From JAKVBK01 sp022447275 (GTDB lineage: Bacteria > Pseudomonadota > Alphaproteobacteria > Rhodobacterales > Rhodobacteraceae), in NCBI GenBank assembly GCA_047125605.1, contig CP138932.1, positions 2,666,001-2,730,000 of the forward strand: a stretch of 64,000 nucleotides of DNA. Reading direction: 5' to 3'. The first letter of the stretch is position 1; each line of letters starts with the position of its first letter. Below are positions 33,567 to 42,915 of the stretch, one piece after another. Made by a program: the position numbers and the translations under genes. The notes below the pieces were generated by a model. It saw only the letters and a list, made by a program, of their open reading frames with translations. It was not told the DNA's origin and did not search any database.

Positions 33567-34913
33567 ATGCGTTTCGCGGCTTTCCTGCTGTTCGGACTTG
33601 CGCTGGCAACGGTTGCCGCGCCCTCCTCGGCCTCACTTTCCGAGTCGCTCCGGCCGATGGCGCGCCCGGCTAAGACACCCGGCGCAGCCCCGCCATCTGC
33701 GGTGCGCCTGGCCAGCAGCCTCGTGCCCCGGGCGCGCGGCGCAGGCTCTTCAGACGTGGCGCCGGCCCCCGCTCCACAGATCACACAGGTCTCCAACAGC
33801 GGCTTTGCGCGCTGGATCGAAGGCTTTAAGACACGGGCCCGCCGGCAAGGCATCTCTGAGGCCACGTTGCGGGCCGCCTTCCGCGGGGTGCAATACGATC
33901 CCGCCGTGATCGAGCGCGACAGGAACCAGTCGGAATTCACCAAAACCCTGTGGGATTACCTCGACACGGCTGTCTCCGATACCCGCGTGCGCAACGGCAA
34001 GGCCGCCCTGCGCAAGCACCGGCGCACGCTCGAGCGGATCGAGGCGCGCTACGGCGTGCCCAAAGAGGTGGTGACGGCCGTCTGGGGTCTGGAAAGCGCC
34101 TACGGCACCTTTCGCGGCAATGACCCGCTGGTGCAATCACTGGCCACCCTGGCCTATGACGGGCGGCGCGGACGCTTTTTTGAAGCGCAACTGATCGCCG
34201 CGCTCAAGATCCTGCAGGCCGGTGATATCACGCCCAAACGGATGACCGGCAGTTGGGCGGGTGCGATGGGCCATACCCAGTTCATCCCCACCAGCTACCT
34301 CGCCTATGCCGTGGATTTCGATGGTGATGGCCGGCGTGATATCTGGTCTGACGATCCGACCGACGCGCTGGCATCGACCGCCGCCTACCTGTCGCGTTTC
34401 GGCTGGGTCAAGGGTCAGCCCTGGGGCGTGGAGGTAAAGCTTCCCCGCGGGTTTGACTATGGCCAGACCGGCATGCGCGTGCGCAAATCCCCGGCGGAAT
34501 GGGCCCGCCTCGGCGTGCGCGACATTGCCGGGCGCAAAGTGCCCAATCACGGCACCGCGTCCATTCTTGTGCCAGCCGGCGCCCGCGGCGCTGCCTTTAT
34601 GATCTTCAAGAATTTCAACGTGATAGAGCGCTATAATACCGCCGATGCCTATGTCATCGCCGTGGGACATCTGAGCGATCGGATCAAGGGCGGGCCCGCC
34701 ATTCAGGCCAGTTGGCCGCGCGGCGATCGGGCTCTGAAATTCGCCGAACGCAAAGAATTGCAAAGGCGGCTGACCCAGGCCGGATTCAGCACACAAGGCG
34801 TGGATGGCAAGATCGGCCCCAAGACAATCGCAGCCGTCCGGGCCTACCAACGCTCTGTCGGGTTGATCCCTGACGGCTACGCGTCCCTCGATATCCTCAA
34901 GCGGCTGCGCTGA
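33567..34913 (+). CDS. lytic murein transglycosylase, MltB family, with peptidoglycan-binding tail
   Basis: An exported transglycosylase of 448 residues that cleaves peptidoglycan glycan strands. The ATG at 33567 opens a signal peptide (MRFAAFLLFGLALATVAAPSSAS). SLT_2 catalytic features: VWGLESAYGTFRG with the catalytic Glu, MGHTQFIPTSYLAYAVDFDGDGRRDIW, then LPRGFDYGQTG. The last 60 residues form a peptidoglycan-binding domain (LTQAGFSTQGVDGKIGPKTIAAVRAYQ). The middle linker is proline- and alanine-rich. A second such enzyme lies at 37515. Confidence 0.92.
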   Translation: MRFAAFLLFGLALATVAAPSSASLSESLRPMARPAKTPGAAPPSAVRLASSLVPRARGAGSSDVAPAPAPQITQVSNSGFARWIEGFKTRARRQGISEATLRAAFRGVQYDPAVIERDRNQSEFTKTLWDYLDTAVSDTRVRNGKAALRKHRRTLERIEARYGVPKEVVTAVWGLESAYGTFRGNDPLVQSLATLAYDGRRGRFFEAQLIAALKILQAGDITPKRMTGSWAGAMGHTQFIPTSYLAYAVDFDGDGRRDIWSDDPTDALASTAAYLSRFGWVKGQPWGVEVKLPRGFDYGQTGMRVRKSPAEWARLGVRDIAGRKVPNHGTASILVPAGARGAAFMIFKNFNVIERYNTADAYVIAVGHLSDRIKGGPAIQASWPRGDRALKFAERKELQRRLTQAGFSTQGVDGKIGPKTIAAVRAYQRSVGLIPDGYASLDILKRLR

Positions 34914-34916
34914 GCC

Positions 34917-35585
34917 TCACTGAAACTGGAGCGATGTCAGCAAGCGTCCGGTTAGGGAGCGGGCAAAGTCATTGGCTTCAGGCAGGGGCAACCGATCGGT
35001 TGCGACCTGCACGAAGGCGTAAACGCTTTCGGCCCGCTCGGGGTGCGGGATGCCCACAAGGCGCCACCGGATCGGGCCATGATCGGGATGTGTCGCACGG
35101 CCGAGCATTTCCACCCCATCAAAACCGGCCACCTCTGTCGGGCGCAGACCATCGGAGGTGGCGCCAGGCAAGGCCGCCACGATTTTTGGCAGCACCCGTT
35201 GCTGCAACAACACCGCGAACACTTCGACACGGCGCTCGGCAGGCAGATCGGTCGGGATCGTCGCTGAGGACAGATTGACTGCCTCGATCAAAGCCCCGTC
35301 CGGGGTTTGGAAGGTCACCGTGAGCGCCCCGCCATCGGGGGGCGCATCATCCAGCAAAACGCCAAATCTGGGCGGGGGCGTATTGTCTCCAAAGACTGGA
35401 ACACGCACGGTCACCGGAACGGCCCAGGACGCTTGCGCGTCGGGCCGCACTTGAAACAGTCGGCCCTCGGTGACGGTCGCCTCCTGGAGGAGACTGCTGT
35501 AGTCTTGTGCCCCAGCAGAGACAGCGCTCATGCTAAAGCCGATCACAAGCGCAAGACGCGCAAAACGTTCCTTCATGCGTGGCAT
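34917..35585 (-). CDS. exported protein, unknown
   Basis: A 222-residue protein with a signal peptide (MPRMKERFARLALVIGFSMSAVSAGA), start at the ATG 35585 after a GGGGGAG site. The mature part has a conserved-looking pattern (PVTVRVPVFGDN, LDDAPPDGGALTVTF, VLLQQRVLPKIVAALP) but I do not recognise a family. No lipobox and no other membrane segment, so periplasmic. It converges with the lytic transglycosylase gene, 3 bases apart, which may only reflect compactness. Confidence 0.7.
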   Translation of the reverse strand: MPRMKERFARLALVIGFSMSAVSAGAQDYSSLLQEATVTEGRLFQVRPDAQASWAVPVTVRVPVFGDNTPPPRFGVLLDDAPPDGGALTVTFQTPDGALIEAVNLSSATIPTDLPAERRVEVFAVLLQQRVLPKIVAALPGATSDGLRPTEVAGFDGVEMLGRATHPDHGPIRWRLVGIPHPERAESVYAFVQVATDRLPLPEANDFARSLTGRLLTSLQFQ

Positions 35586-35965
35586 GCCCCTCTCCCCCTT
35601 GGCTTTGGATGCTAAGCCGCAAGGGGCCAATGGGCAACGCGCCCGATTCAGACCCGTGCAAGATTTGCGATGGTGCAGCGACAAAGCTTAGGTTGGCGCA
35701 TATGCTTCGACGGTGCTGGCCCGCCCCGAAGAGGAGGTCAGCGTCAGCGGTTTGGGCTATCGCGATGCTGCCAGCATCCGTTTCGTGCCACTGCCCCCAA
35801 ACCTTTGGGTCATGCTCCTTTGCGGCGGGGTTCGTGTTGCCAGTCGTCATAAGCGGCCTAGCTCGTATTTTGCAAAACCGCGCGCTGAGTGTTGGTAGTT
35901 CGAAGTTTATATCAATTTACGCACACAATACATTTCCAGAGATCGCAAGGATAAAGGAGCAGGCC
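35586..35965. other. 380-base intergenic region with a possible eroded gene
   Basis: The region has lower GC at its 3' end (35880-35950), which should carry the promoter of the following gene. From 35713 to 35898 a 60-codon open frame reads FVPLPPNLWVMLLCGGVRVASRHKR near its end, resembling a worn VPLPA-CTERM sorting signal. Otherwise nothing is recognised. Confidence 0.4.
35713..35898 (+). pseudogene. possible remnant of a VPLPA-CTERM protein
   Basis: A short frame without a good ribosome site. The last third has FVPLPP, then a hydrophobic stretch NLWVMLLCGGVRVA and a basic end SRHKRP. VPLPA, a transmembrane helix and a basic tail is the sorting signal used by exosortase-type systems in Rhodobacterales. 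The fourth residue after VPL is proline, not alanine, and two arginines or lysines break the helix. It may be chance. Low confidence. Confidence 0.2.
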
Positions 35966-36952
35966 ATGGGACTGTTGGTAGACGGCGTCTGGCACGACAA
36001 ATGGTATGACACCAAGGCCTCTGGCGGCGCCTTCGTGCGCTCAACCGCAGGCTTCCGGAACTGGATTACCCCGGATGGCAGCGCCGGCCCCTCCGGATCA
36101 GCCGGTTTTGCCGCCGAATCCGGGCGCTATCACCTTTATATTTCTCATGCATGCCCGTGGGCCCATCGCACCATGATCTTCCGGGCGCTAAAGGGCCTTG
36201 AGGACCATATCAGCGTCTCGGTGGTGGATGCGGATATGCTCGCAGATGGGTGGAGCCTTGCAGGCGTCGATGGCACCGGGGACACGCTCTATGGGCTGCC
36301 CTTCATGCGCGATATCTATACCCGTGCAGAACCGAAGCTGTCAGGCCGGGTGACCGTGCCTGTGCTCTGGGACACGCAGCGCGAGACGATCGTGTCCAAC
36401 GAAAGCTCCGAGATCATTCGGATGTTCAACTCCGCCTTTGACGGGATCACGGGCAACAAGCTTGATTTCTGGCCCGAGGCGCAGCGCGCGGCAATCGAGG
36501 CCGTGAATGCGCGGATTTACGACACGCTGAACAACGGGGTGTATAAATCCGGCTTTGCCACCACCCAGGCAGCCTATGAGGCCGCTGTTCGGCCCTTGTT
36601 TGACACGCTCGATTGGCTGGAGGCGCGGTTGGCATCCCAGCGCTATCTTATGGGGGATACGATCACCGAGGCCGACTGGCGTCTGTTCACTACCTTGGTG
36701 CGATTTGATCCCGTGTATCACGGGCATTTCAAGTGCAACCGGAACCGGTTGATCGAGTTTCCACAGCTTTGGGCCTATACGCGCGAGCTGTATCAGTGGC
36801 CCGGGGTGGCGGACACGATCCATATGGATCACATCGTGCGCCACTATCACTACAGTCATGAATCGATCAATCCGCATCGGATTGTGCCGATCGGGCCGCA
36901 GCCCGATTGGATGGCGCCCCATGGCCGCGGGAATCTTGCGAGCGCTGCCTAG
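35966..36952 (+). CDS. glutathionyl-hydroquinone reductase (Xi-class glutathione transferase)
   Basis: Reduces glutathionyl-hydroquinones. The ATG at 35966 has a GGAG site (AAAGGAGCAGGCC) and gives 328 residues; the frame upstream is unrelated. The active-site Cys motif is SHACPWAHRTMIFRALKGLE, the Xi-class CPWAH. Then NESSEIIRMFNSAF and the C-terminal TEADWRLFTTLVRFDPVYHGHFKCN, all characteristic of YqjG/ECM4. The protein is cytoplasmic and belongs to quinone detoxification. A hairpin repeat follows at 36957. Confidence 0.94.
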   Translation: MGLLVDGVWHDKWYDTKASGGAFVRSTAGFRNWITPDGSAGPSGSAGFAAESGRYHLYISHACPWAHRTMIFRALKGLEDHISVSVVDADMLADGWSLAGVDGTGDTLYGLPFMRDIYTRAEPKLSGRVTVPVLWDTQRETIVSNESSEIIRMFNSAFDGITGNKLDFWPEAQRAAIEAVNARIYDTLNNGVYKSGFATTQAAYEAAVRPLFDTLDWLEARLASQRYLMGDTITEADWRLFTTLVRFDPVYHGHFKCNRNRLIEFPQLWAYTRELYQWPGVADTIHMDHIVRHYHYSHESINPHRIVPIGPQPDWMAPHGRGNLASAA

Positions 36953-36956
36953 CAGA

Positions 36957-37008
36957 TGGGGGTTTCACACCCCCAAACCCCCTTGGAGTATTTTCGCCAA
37001 GATGATGG
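36957..37008 (+). repeat. Rhodobacterales-type hairpin/GGAGTATTTT intergenic repeat, copy 2
   Basis: Five bases after the stop codon, TGGGGGT-TTCAC-ACCCCCA (36957-36975) forms a hairpin, then AACCCCC-TTGGAGTATTTTCGCCAAGATGATGG. It matches copy 1 (9481-9532, minus strand) in order and sequence. I know this arrangement as frequent at gene ends in Rhodobacterales genomes; a terminator-like or DNA-binding role is possible. Confidence 0.5.
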
Positions 37009-37078
37009 AGAAGCGCTTTTCAGGCGGCAGAGACCGTGTCAAACACCGACAACGGGCAAGTTAGGGAGACCGCGGGCC

Positions 37079-37441
37079 ATGACGAGCGTGATCACCGTTT
37101 GCGAGACGTGCAAGACAGAGGACTGGGACGCCACTTCCGGGGTGACCCATGGAGAAACCTTGGCACAGCTGGTCGAGGCAGCCGCAGGCGGTCATTCTGG
37201 CGTGACTGTGCGCCGACATGCGTGCCTGATGGGGTGCAAACACGCCTGCAATGTGGCGATCCAATCCGAGGGCAAACTGGCTTATACGCTGGGGCGTTTT
37301 GAGCCCACTCAAGAGGCCGCTGAAGGGATTGTGGCCTATGCGGCTTTGCATGCCCTCTCGCCCAGTGGGCAGGTGCCATACAAACAGTGGCCGCTTGCCA
37401 TCAAGGGCCATTTCATCACGCGCCATCCACCGCTTGCCTGA
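37079..37441 (+). CDS. DUF1636 metal-binding protein
   Basis: A 120-residue protein of the DUF1636 family. The ATG at 37079 has GGGAG 10 bases upstream. Four cysteines stand out: CETC near the N-terminus and CLMGCKHAC in the middle, which resemble a thioredoxin-like [2Fe-2S] ferredoxin pattern. GDVP-type function is unknown; relatives often sit near cobalamin or metal-handling genes. Here it lies between the GST and a lytic transglycosylase, which gives no pathway clue. Confidence 0.8.
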   Translation: MTSVITVCETCKTEDWDATSGVTHGETLAQLVEAAAGGHSGVTVRRHACLMGCKHACNVAIQSEGKLAYTLGRFEPTQEAAEGIVAYAALHALSPSGQVPYKQWPLAIKGHFITRHPPLA

Positions 37442-37514
37442 GGCGTCCACGCCTTGCAGTCAGGTGCAGGGGATGCGTAAGGTTTCGAGGGACTTCACCC
37501 TCGGAGATTGGAAG

Positions 37515-38693
37515 ATGCGTTTTTTTAAATTGCTTGCGCCCGCGCTGTTTGCTGCCTTGCCCGCCCAGAGCCAAGTCAGCGTTCCTTGTGGCGGATCCTT
37601 TTCGTCCTTTTTGAAGAATGTGCGCGCGGAGGCTTTGTCGCAAGGTTTGCCAAAGTCAGCGGTGGACCGCTTCCTGCAAGGCGCCGCACAGGACAGCCGC
37701 ACCCTGAGCCGCGACCGGGGGCAAGGCATCTTCCAGATGCCGTTCACAGAGTTCGCGCGCCGGGTGATCAGCCAGAACAGGATGGATCATGGGCGCAATA
37801 ATGCGCAACGCCACGCGGCCATCTTCGACGAGGCAGAGCGCCGATTTGGCGTGCCGCGCGGCGTGCTTTTGGCATTCTGGGCGCTTGAAACCGACTACGG
37901 CGCGGTGCAGGGCGATTTCAACACGCGGAACTCCCTTCTGACCCTGTCCCATGATTGTCGTCGTCCGGAACTTTTCCAGCCGCAGGTGTTTGCCGCCATC
38001 ACCCTGACGGCCCAGGGCGGTTTTGATCCCGCAAAGACCACGGGTGCCTGGGCCGGTGAGATTGGCATGGTGCAAATGCTGCCCGCAGACATCCTGCACA
38101 ATGGCATCGACGGGGATGGAGATGGCAAGGTTTTGCTCAAGAGCTCTGTTCCGGATGCCCTGCTGTCTGGCGGGCGCATGTTGCAGGATCTGGGGTGGCG
38201 CAAGGGTGAGCCATGGCTTCAGGAAGTCACTGTTCCGGCTGATCTGGATTGGGCACAAACCGGCCTCGACAAACCGCGCAAGGCCTCCGACTGGGCGCGC
38301 ATGGGCGTCGTGCCGCGCAATGGGTCGATCTCAAAGAACCTGCAGGCCTCTTTGATCCTGCCGCAAGGCCGCAAGGGGCCGGCATTCCTCGCCTACCCAA
38401 ATTTCAATGTGTATTTCGAGTGGAACCAGAGCTTTGTCTACGTGACTACGGCGGCCTATTTTGCCACCCGTCTTGAGGGGGCGCAGGTCTTCGCCAAAGG
38501 GGCGCCGCCAGAGGGACTTTCTGATGCCCAGATGAAAGCGCTGCAACGCAAATTGCAGGCGCGCGGGCACGATGTAGGTAAGGTGGACGGCATCTTGGGG
38601 GCCCGCACCCGCGCCGCCGTTCAGGCGGAACAGGCGCGGCTTGGATTGCCGGCAGACGCTTGGCCGACCACGGATTTGCTCAACCGTCTATAA
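37515..38693 (+). CDS. lytic murein transglycosylase, MltB family, second copy
   Basis: A 392-residue exported protein, start at the ATG 37515 with GGAG 8 bases upstream. Signal peptide MRFFKLLAPALFAALPAQS. The catalytic region is AFWALETDYGAVQGDFNTRNSLL (Glu), then GEIGMVQMLPADILHNGIDGDGDGK and later ALQRKLQARGHDVGKVDGILGARTRAAVQAEQ, a peptidoglycan-binding domain at the end. It resembles the 33567 gene in layout but is diverged, and has SHDCRRPELF instead of the usual AYDGRR pattern. It may act on a different region of the wall. Confidence 0.9.
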   Translation: MRFFKLLAPALFAALPAQSQVSVPCGGSFSSFLKNVRAEALSQGLPKSAVDRFLQGAAQDSRTLSRDRGQGIFQMPFTEFARRVISQNRMDHGRNNAQRHAAIFDEAERRFGVPRGVLLAFWALETDYGAVQGDFNTRNSLLTLSHDCRRPELFQPQVFAAITLTAQGGFDPAKTTGAWAGEIGMVQMLPADILHNGIDGDGDGKVLLKSSVPDALLSGGRMLQDLGWRKGEPWLQEVTVPADLDWAQTGLDKPRKASDWARMGVVPRNGSISKNLQASLILPQGRKGPAFLAYPNFNVYFEWNQSFVYVTTAAYFATRLEGAQVFAKGAPPEGLSDAQMKALQRKLQARGHDVGKVDGILGARTRAAVQAEQARLGLPADAWPTTDLLNRL

Positions 38694-38702
38694 AGGCACG
38701 AA

Positions 38703-38731
38703 GGCCGAGGGGCGGGCTGAGCGCCCCGGCC
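38703..38731. terminator. strong hairpin between convergent genes
   Basis: GGCC and GGGGCG (38703-38714) pair with CGCCCC and GGCC (38722-38731), with a two-base bulge. No T-run follows on either strand. It lies between the lytic transglycosylase and the convergent exported-protein gene. Confidence 0.4.
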
Positions 38732-38741
38732 AGGAAGCGTT

Positions 38742-39212
38742 CTACTTCCAGTCGATATGCTCTTCGAAGTCTCTCATGCCGCGCAGCCAAATCGCAGTCA
38801 CCTCAGCAAAATCGTCCTGCGACATACCGTTTTCACCAAGATACACGTCATATTCGATCCGTGAGCTGCCGGAATCTGAAAGATATGATCGGAGGTAGCG
38901 CCGTCCAGCGTTCCAGTCATTGATGGTGCCTTGGCGCACGCCGCCTTCCGTTCGGTAGCCAGAATAGAACTGGATTGCCGTGCAATTGTCACCATCTTTG
39001 CAGCCGTAGAAATAGATCTCGAAGTCTCGGCCATAATGGGAGACCGACAGCAGCGGGTCCCCATAGTCATCGATGGATTTACTGACTTCTCCGCCCTCGT
39101 TGACATACCAGGAAATCACCGGCCCCCCGTCTCCGGCGACAATAGACTGAGCAACGACGGGCGTGGCCGCCAACAAGAACGCGAACGCGAAATGGGGTGA
39201 ATACTTGGGCAT
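38742..39212 (-). CDS. exported YbjN-domain-like protein
   Basis: A 156-residue protein with a signal peptide (MPKYSPHFAFAFLLAATPVVAQS), start at the ATG 39212; a TTG four codons earlier is also in frame. The body has FYGCKDGDNCTAIQFYSGY, then NDWNAGRRYLRSYLSDSG, similar to the NxWN...R YbjN motif. Two cysteines may form a disulfide. YbjN proteins are poorly understood and linked to envelope stress. The upstream gene is divergent-free; smc lies beyond on the same strand. Confidence 0.65.
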   Translation of the reverse strand: MPKYSPHFAFAFLLAATPVVAQSIVAGDGGPVISWYVNEGGEVSKSIDDYGDPLLSVSHYGRDFEIYFYGCKDGDNCTAIQFYSGYRTEGGVRQGTINDWNAGRRYLRSYLSDSGSSRIEYDVYLGENGMSQDDFAEVTAIWLRGMRDFEEHIDWK

Positions 39213-39285
39213 TTCTCTATCCAATCAGTTGCAACTGATTTTATCCTAGAGGCCCAAAAGGGCGTACAACAACCGGGGCATTCGA

Positions 39286-42200
39286 TCAGGCGACCAATGC
39301 TTCTGCGCGCTTCAGGTCCACTGAAACCAACTGGCTGACACCCTGCTCCTGCATCGTCACACCGAAAAGACGATCCATGCGACTCATGGTGATGGCGTGG
39401 TGCGTGATGATCAGGAAGCGGGTGTCTGTGCGCCGGGTCATTTCATCGAGCAGGTCACAGAACCTTGTGACATTGGCATCATCAAGCGGTGCATCCACCT
39501 CGTCGAGCACACAGATCGGCGCCGGATTCGACAGGAAGACTGCAAAGATAAGCGCCATGGCCGTGAGAGTCTGCTCGCCCCCGGACAGCAGGGACAATAC
39601 AGAAAGCTTCTTGCCAGGCGGCTGGCACATGATCTCAAGACCGGCTTCGAGCGGGTCGTCGCTTTCAACCAGCACAAGGCGGGCCTCGCCGCCGCCAAAA
39701 AGATGTGTGAACAGGGTGCCGAAATTCGCGTTGACCTGGTCAAAGGCTGTCAGCAGGCGCTCGCGCCCTTCTTTGTTGAGTGCGTTTATCCCCCCGCGCA
39801 GGGTGGCAATCGCCCCTTCCAGATCTGCTTTTTCACGCACCAAGGCGTCATGCTCTTCCTGCACGGCCACGGCGTCTTCTTCGGCACGCAAATTGACAGC
39901 GCCCAAAGTATCGCGGGAACGGCGCAGCCGGGAAATCTGTTCGTCCAGCGCGGCGGAGTCCGGCAGGTTGGCAAGATCGGCCTCCAGCCCCTCGGCCAGT
40001 TCATCGACAGTCTGGCCTTCACGGGCCTCGGCAATGGCCGCGTCGCGTTCTGCAAGGATGCCGTCGGCGGCTTCCGCCCGGGCCTCGCTGGCAGCGCGAG
40101 CTTCGCGGGCGGTTGAAGCGGCCCGCGCCGCTTCTCGAGCAGCTAGATCTGCATCTCTGTAGGTGGTTTCCCCTAAGGCCAGCGCATCGGAAGCCGCTTT
40201 GCGTCGCGTGTCGGCCTCTTCGCGCGACGCCGCCAGACGTTCACGGCGCTCGCCCAGAGTGGCGGGCAAGGCGCGGGCCTCGGCCAGTTCTGCCTCAGCG
40301 GTCGTCTTGCGGCTGGCCAATTCCCCGGCGCGCTGTTCCGCATTTGACAGGCGCTCCCGCCAGCCAGAGCTTTCCTTGGTGATCTCCTGACGGCGGCGCA
40401 AGCGCGCAGTGCCAGCCCGGCGCAGATCTTCGGCGGTTTGGCGGGCGGCCATCATCGATTTTCGGGCGTCTTCCACAAGCTGGCGCGCTGCTTCGGTGGC
40501 CGCGCGGGCCTCTTCCATATCTGGCAGCTCAGACAGCGCGTCATGGGCCTCTTGCAGGCGGGCATTCGCCGCTTCGGCTTCCGCCTCGTGCCGCTCAAGA
40601 GACAGAGTAGCGCCATCCCGACGGGTCTCGCTGAGCGACACCGCGCTCTCCGCCCTCGAAAGGGTGCGCCCGGCCTCTGCCACAGCCTGATCTGCTGTGC
40701 GGCGGGCGGCGCGGGCTGCAGCATCCGCCTCACCGGCGGCTTTCAGCTCGGCCTGCGCGGCCTCATGGGCGGCACGGGCTGTGGATGCCGTCTGCTGGGC
40801 GGCGTCCAGATCGGTTTTCAGGGCGGCCAGCTTATTCACCTGCTGCAGCCGCAGGGCCGTGGCCGAAGGCGCATCGCCATGACCAGCCCGCAACCCGTCC
40901 CAGCGCCACAGATCTCCATCCTGAGACACCAGGCGCTGGCCAGGCTGCAAGCTGGCCTGCAGCTTTGGGCCATCCTCGGCAGCGCAGATACCCACCTGCG
41001 TGAGGCGGCGCACAAGGGCACGGGGCGCCGTGACATGCGGGGCCAGAGGCTGTGCACCGGCGGGCAGCGCAGGCGGGGTGGCATAGGCAGGCAGCAGAGC
41101 CCAGCCTGTGGCGCCATCGGTTTCTGGCGCGGTCAGGTCATCGGCAAGCGCTGCGCCAAAGGCGGCCTCGAAGCCGGGCGCAACCGTGATCTTGTCGAGG
41201 ATGCGATCGCCCTTGCCGCTGTCCCGCTCCACCAAGCGCTGCAAAGCGCCCACTTCGGCCCCAAGGGCACTGGCCTCGCCTTCGGCCGAGGCGCGGGCGG
41301 CGCGGGCTTCGGCCTCTTGGCCAGCCGCTGTGGCGCGGGCTGCGTCCGCCTGAACCGAGGCTTTCTCGGCCCCTTCCGCCGCTTGCGTAGCGGTGGCCTG
41401 TGCATCGCGGGCCGCATCTGCATCCACTTGGGCCGCCTCGAGCGCGGCGCGGGCGTCGGCTTCGGTTGCGCGGGCTTTTGCGGCTTCATCCCTGTGGCGG
41501 GCCAGGGTCTTTTCTGCCTCGTCGCGCAAACGCTGGGCAGATTGATACCGGGCCGCAAGGCGGGCGCTGTCTTCGGTGCTTTCGGTCAGCTTGGTCTCAG
41601 AAACTTCAAGGGCCTGCGCTGTGCGTTCCGCATCCTGCCGCGCCGCATCCAGACGCTCTTCCTGGCCCTCGCTGGCCTGTTCGATCTTGCGGGCTTCCCA
41701 CTCCAACTGGCGGATGGTTTCGCCTGCATCGCGGTTCAGCTCGGCTTCGCGGGCGATGTCGTGATCCAGCTGAGCGATCTGTCCGCACAGGCGATCAATG
41801 CGGTCCTGCGCACGCTCTTCCTCATCTGACAGGCCAGCAAGCTCCACTTCGATCCGCTGGAGGACCGCCGCGGCAATGGCTTCTTCTTCGCGCAGGGGCG
41901 GCAGGGCCGCTTCCGCAATTTCACGGGCGCGATCAGCCTGCAGCACACCCCGCTCGGCGGCGGCGGCGGCGGTCATGGCCTCACGCAGGGTGGCCTGAGC
42001 GGCCTCCCGTGCCTCGGCGGCCTCAATGCGGTGGCGGAGCAGCAACAGCCCCTCGGCGCGCCGCAGATCTTCGCCAATGGCCCGATAGCGCGCCGCCTGG
42101 CGGGCTTGACGGGCGAGCGTTGCAAGTTGCGTGGCCAATTGCTCGATCACGTCATCGACGCGGGCCAGATTGGTCTCGGCCCCGTTCAGCTTGAGCTCTG

Positions 42201-42741
42201 CCTCATGACGTCGTTGGTACAGGCCTGAAATCCCCGCGGCCTCTTCTAGGATGCGACGCCGCGCCTTTGGCCGCGCATTGATCAATTCGGCAATCTGGCC
42301 CTGACGCACAAGCGCCGGGGAATGAGCCCCTGTGGACGCATCGGCAAATAGCATTTGCACGTCGCGGGCGCGGACATCCTTGACCCCGGCCTTGTAAGCG
42401 CTGCCCGCATCCCGGGTAATCCTTCGCGTAATGTCGAGCGTATCCGCATCGTTGAAACCGGAAGGAGCCAGCCGCTCGGTGTTGTCGATCGACAGGGACA
42501 CTTCGGCGAAGTTGCGCGCGGGGCGGGTCGCAGCGCCAGCAAAGATCACGTCTTCCATGCCAGCGCCGCGCATCGCCGTTGGGCGATTTTCACCCATCAC
42601 CCAGCGCAGCGCTTCCAGAAGATTTGACTTGCCACACCCGTTGGGGCCGACAACACCAGTCAACCCGCTGGCGATGACAAGATCGGTTGGGTCAACGAAG
42701 CTTTTGAAGCCATTGAGGCGAAGGCGGCTGAATCTGAGCAT
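39286..42741 (-). CDS. smc: chromosome segregation protein SMC
   Basis: Structural maintenance of chromosomes ATPase, 1151 residues, start at the ATG 42741 after an AGGA site. N-terminal Walker A GPNGCGKSNLLEALRW, a long coiled coil with a hinge around residues 500-650 (FEAAFGAALADDL, ATPRALVRRLTQVG), a second coil rich in Ala, Glu and Arg, then the signature LLSGGEQTLTAMALIFA and Walker B CVLDEVDAPLDDANV. Complete. The coils create long antisense frames that are not genes. It is divergent from the GNAT at 42916. Confidence 0.96.
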   Translation of the reverse strand: MLRFSRLRLNGFKSFVDPTDLVIASGLTGVVGPNGCGKSNLLEALRWVMGENRPTAMRGAGMEDVIFAGAATRPARNFAEVSLSIDNTERLAPSGFNDADTLDITRRITRDAGSAYKAGVKDVRARDVQMLFADASTGAHSPALVRQGQIAELINARPKARRRILEEAAGISGLYQRRHEAELKLNGAETNLARVDDVIEQLATQLATLARQARQAARYRAIGEDLRRAEGLLLLRHRIEAAEAREAAQATLREAMTAAAAAERGVLQADRAREIAEAALPPLREEEAIAAAVLQRIEVELAGLSDEEERAQDRIDRLCGQIAQLDHDIAREAELNRDAGETIRQLEWEARKIEQASEGQEERLDAARQDAERTAQALEVSETKLTESTEDSARLAARYQSAQRLRDEAEKTLARHRDEAAKARATEADARAALEAAQVDADAARDAQATATQAAEGAEKASVQADAARATAAGQEAEARAARASAEGEASALGAEVGALQRLVERDSGKGDRILDKITVAPGFEAAFGAALADDLTAPETDGATGWALLPAYATPPALPAGAQPLAPHVTAPRALVRRLTQVGICAAEDGPKLQASLQPGQRLVSQDGDLWRWDGLRAGHGDAPSATALRLQQVNKLAALKTDLDAAQQTASTARAAHEAAQAELKAAGEADAAARAARRTADQAVAEAGRTLSRAESAVSLSETRRDGATLSLERHEAEAEAANARLQEAHDALSELPDMEEARAATEAARQLVEDARKSMMAARQTAEDLRRAGTARLRRRQEITKESSGWRERLSNAEQRAGELASRKTTAEAELAEARALPATLGERRERLAASREEADTRRKAASDALALGETTYRDADLAAREAARAASTAREARAASEARAEAADGILAERDAAIAEAREGQTVDELAEGLEADLANLPDSAALDEQISRLRRSRDTLGAVNLRAEEDAVAVQEEHDALVREKADLEGAIATLRGGINALNKEGRERLLTAFDQVNANFGTLFTHLFGGGEARLVLVESDDPLEAGLEIMCQPPGKKLSVLSLLSGGEQTLTAMALIFAVFLSNPAPICVLDEVDAPLDDANVTRFCDLLDEMTRRTDTRFLIITHHAITMSRMDRLFGVTMQEQGVSQLVSVDLKRAEALVA

Positions 42742-42915
42742 ATCGGGTTCCTTGGCCAAGGACCGTGCCTGAGAGAATCTGATTCCGTCAAGCGATTAGA
42801 CACCTGATATGGACAGTTTGTTGGACTTATCCCCAAGATATTGCGTCTTAGAGGGGAAAATCATGGGATTGACCTTTCCGCACATATCCCGCCCCCTAGC
42901 GCGCAGGAGACTGCC

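Noticed and set aside
40438..41829. 463-codon open frame opposite the smc coiled coil
   Set aside because: Produced by the repetitive Ala-Glu-Arg codons of the coil; no conserved motif.
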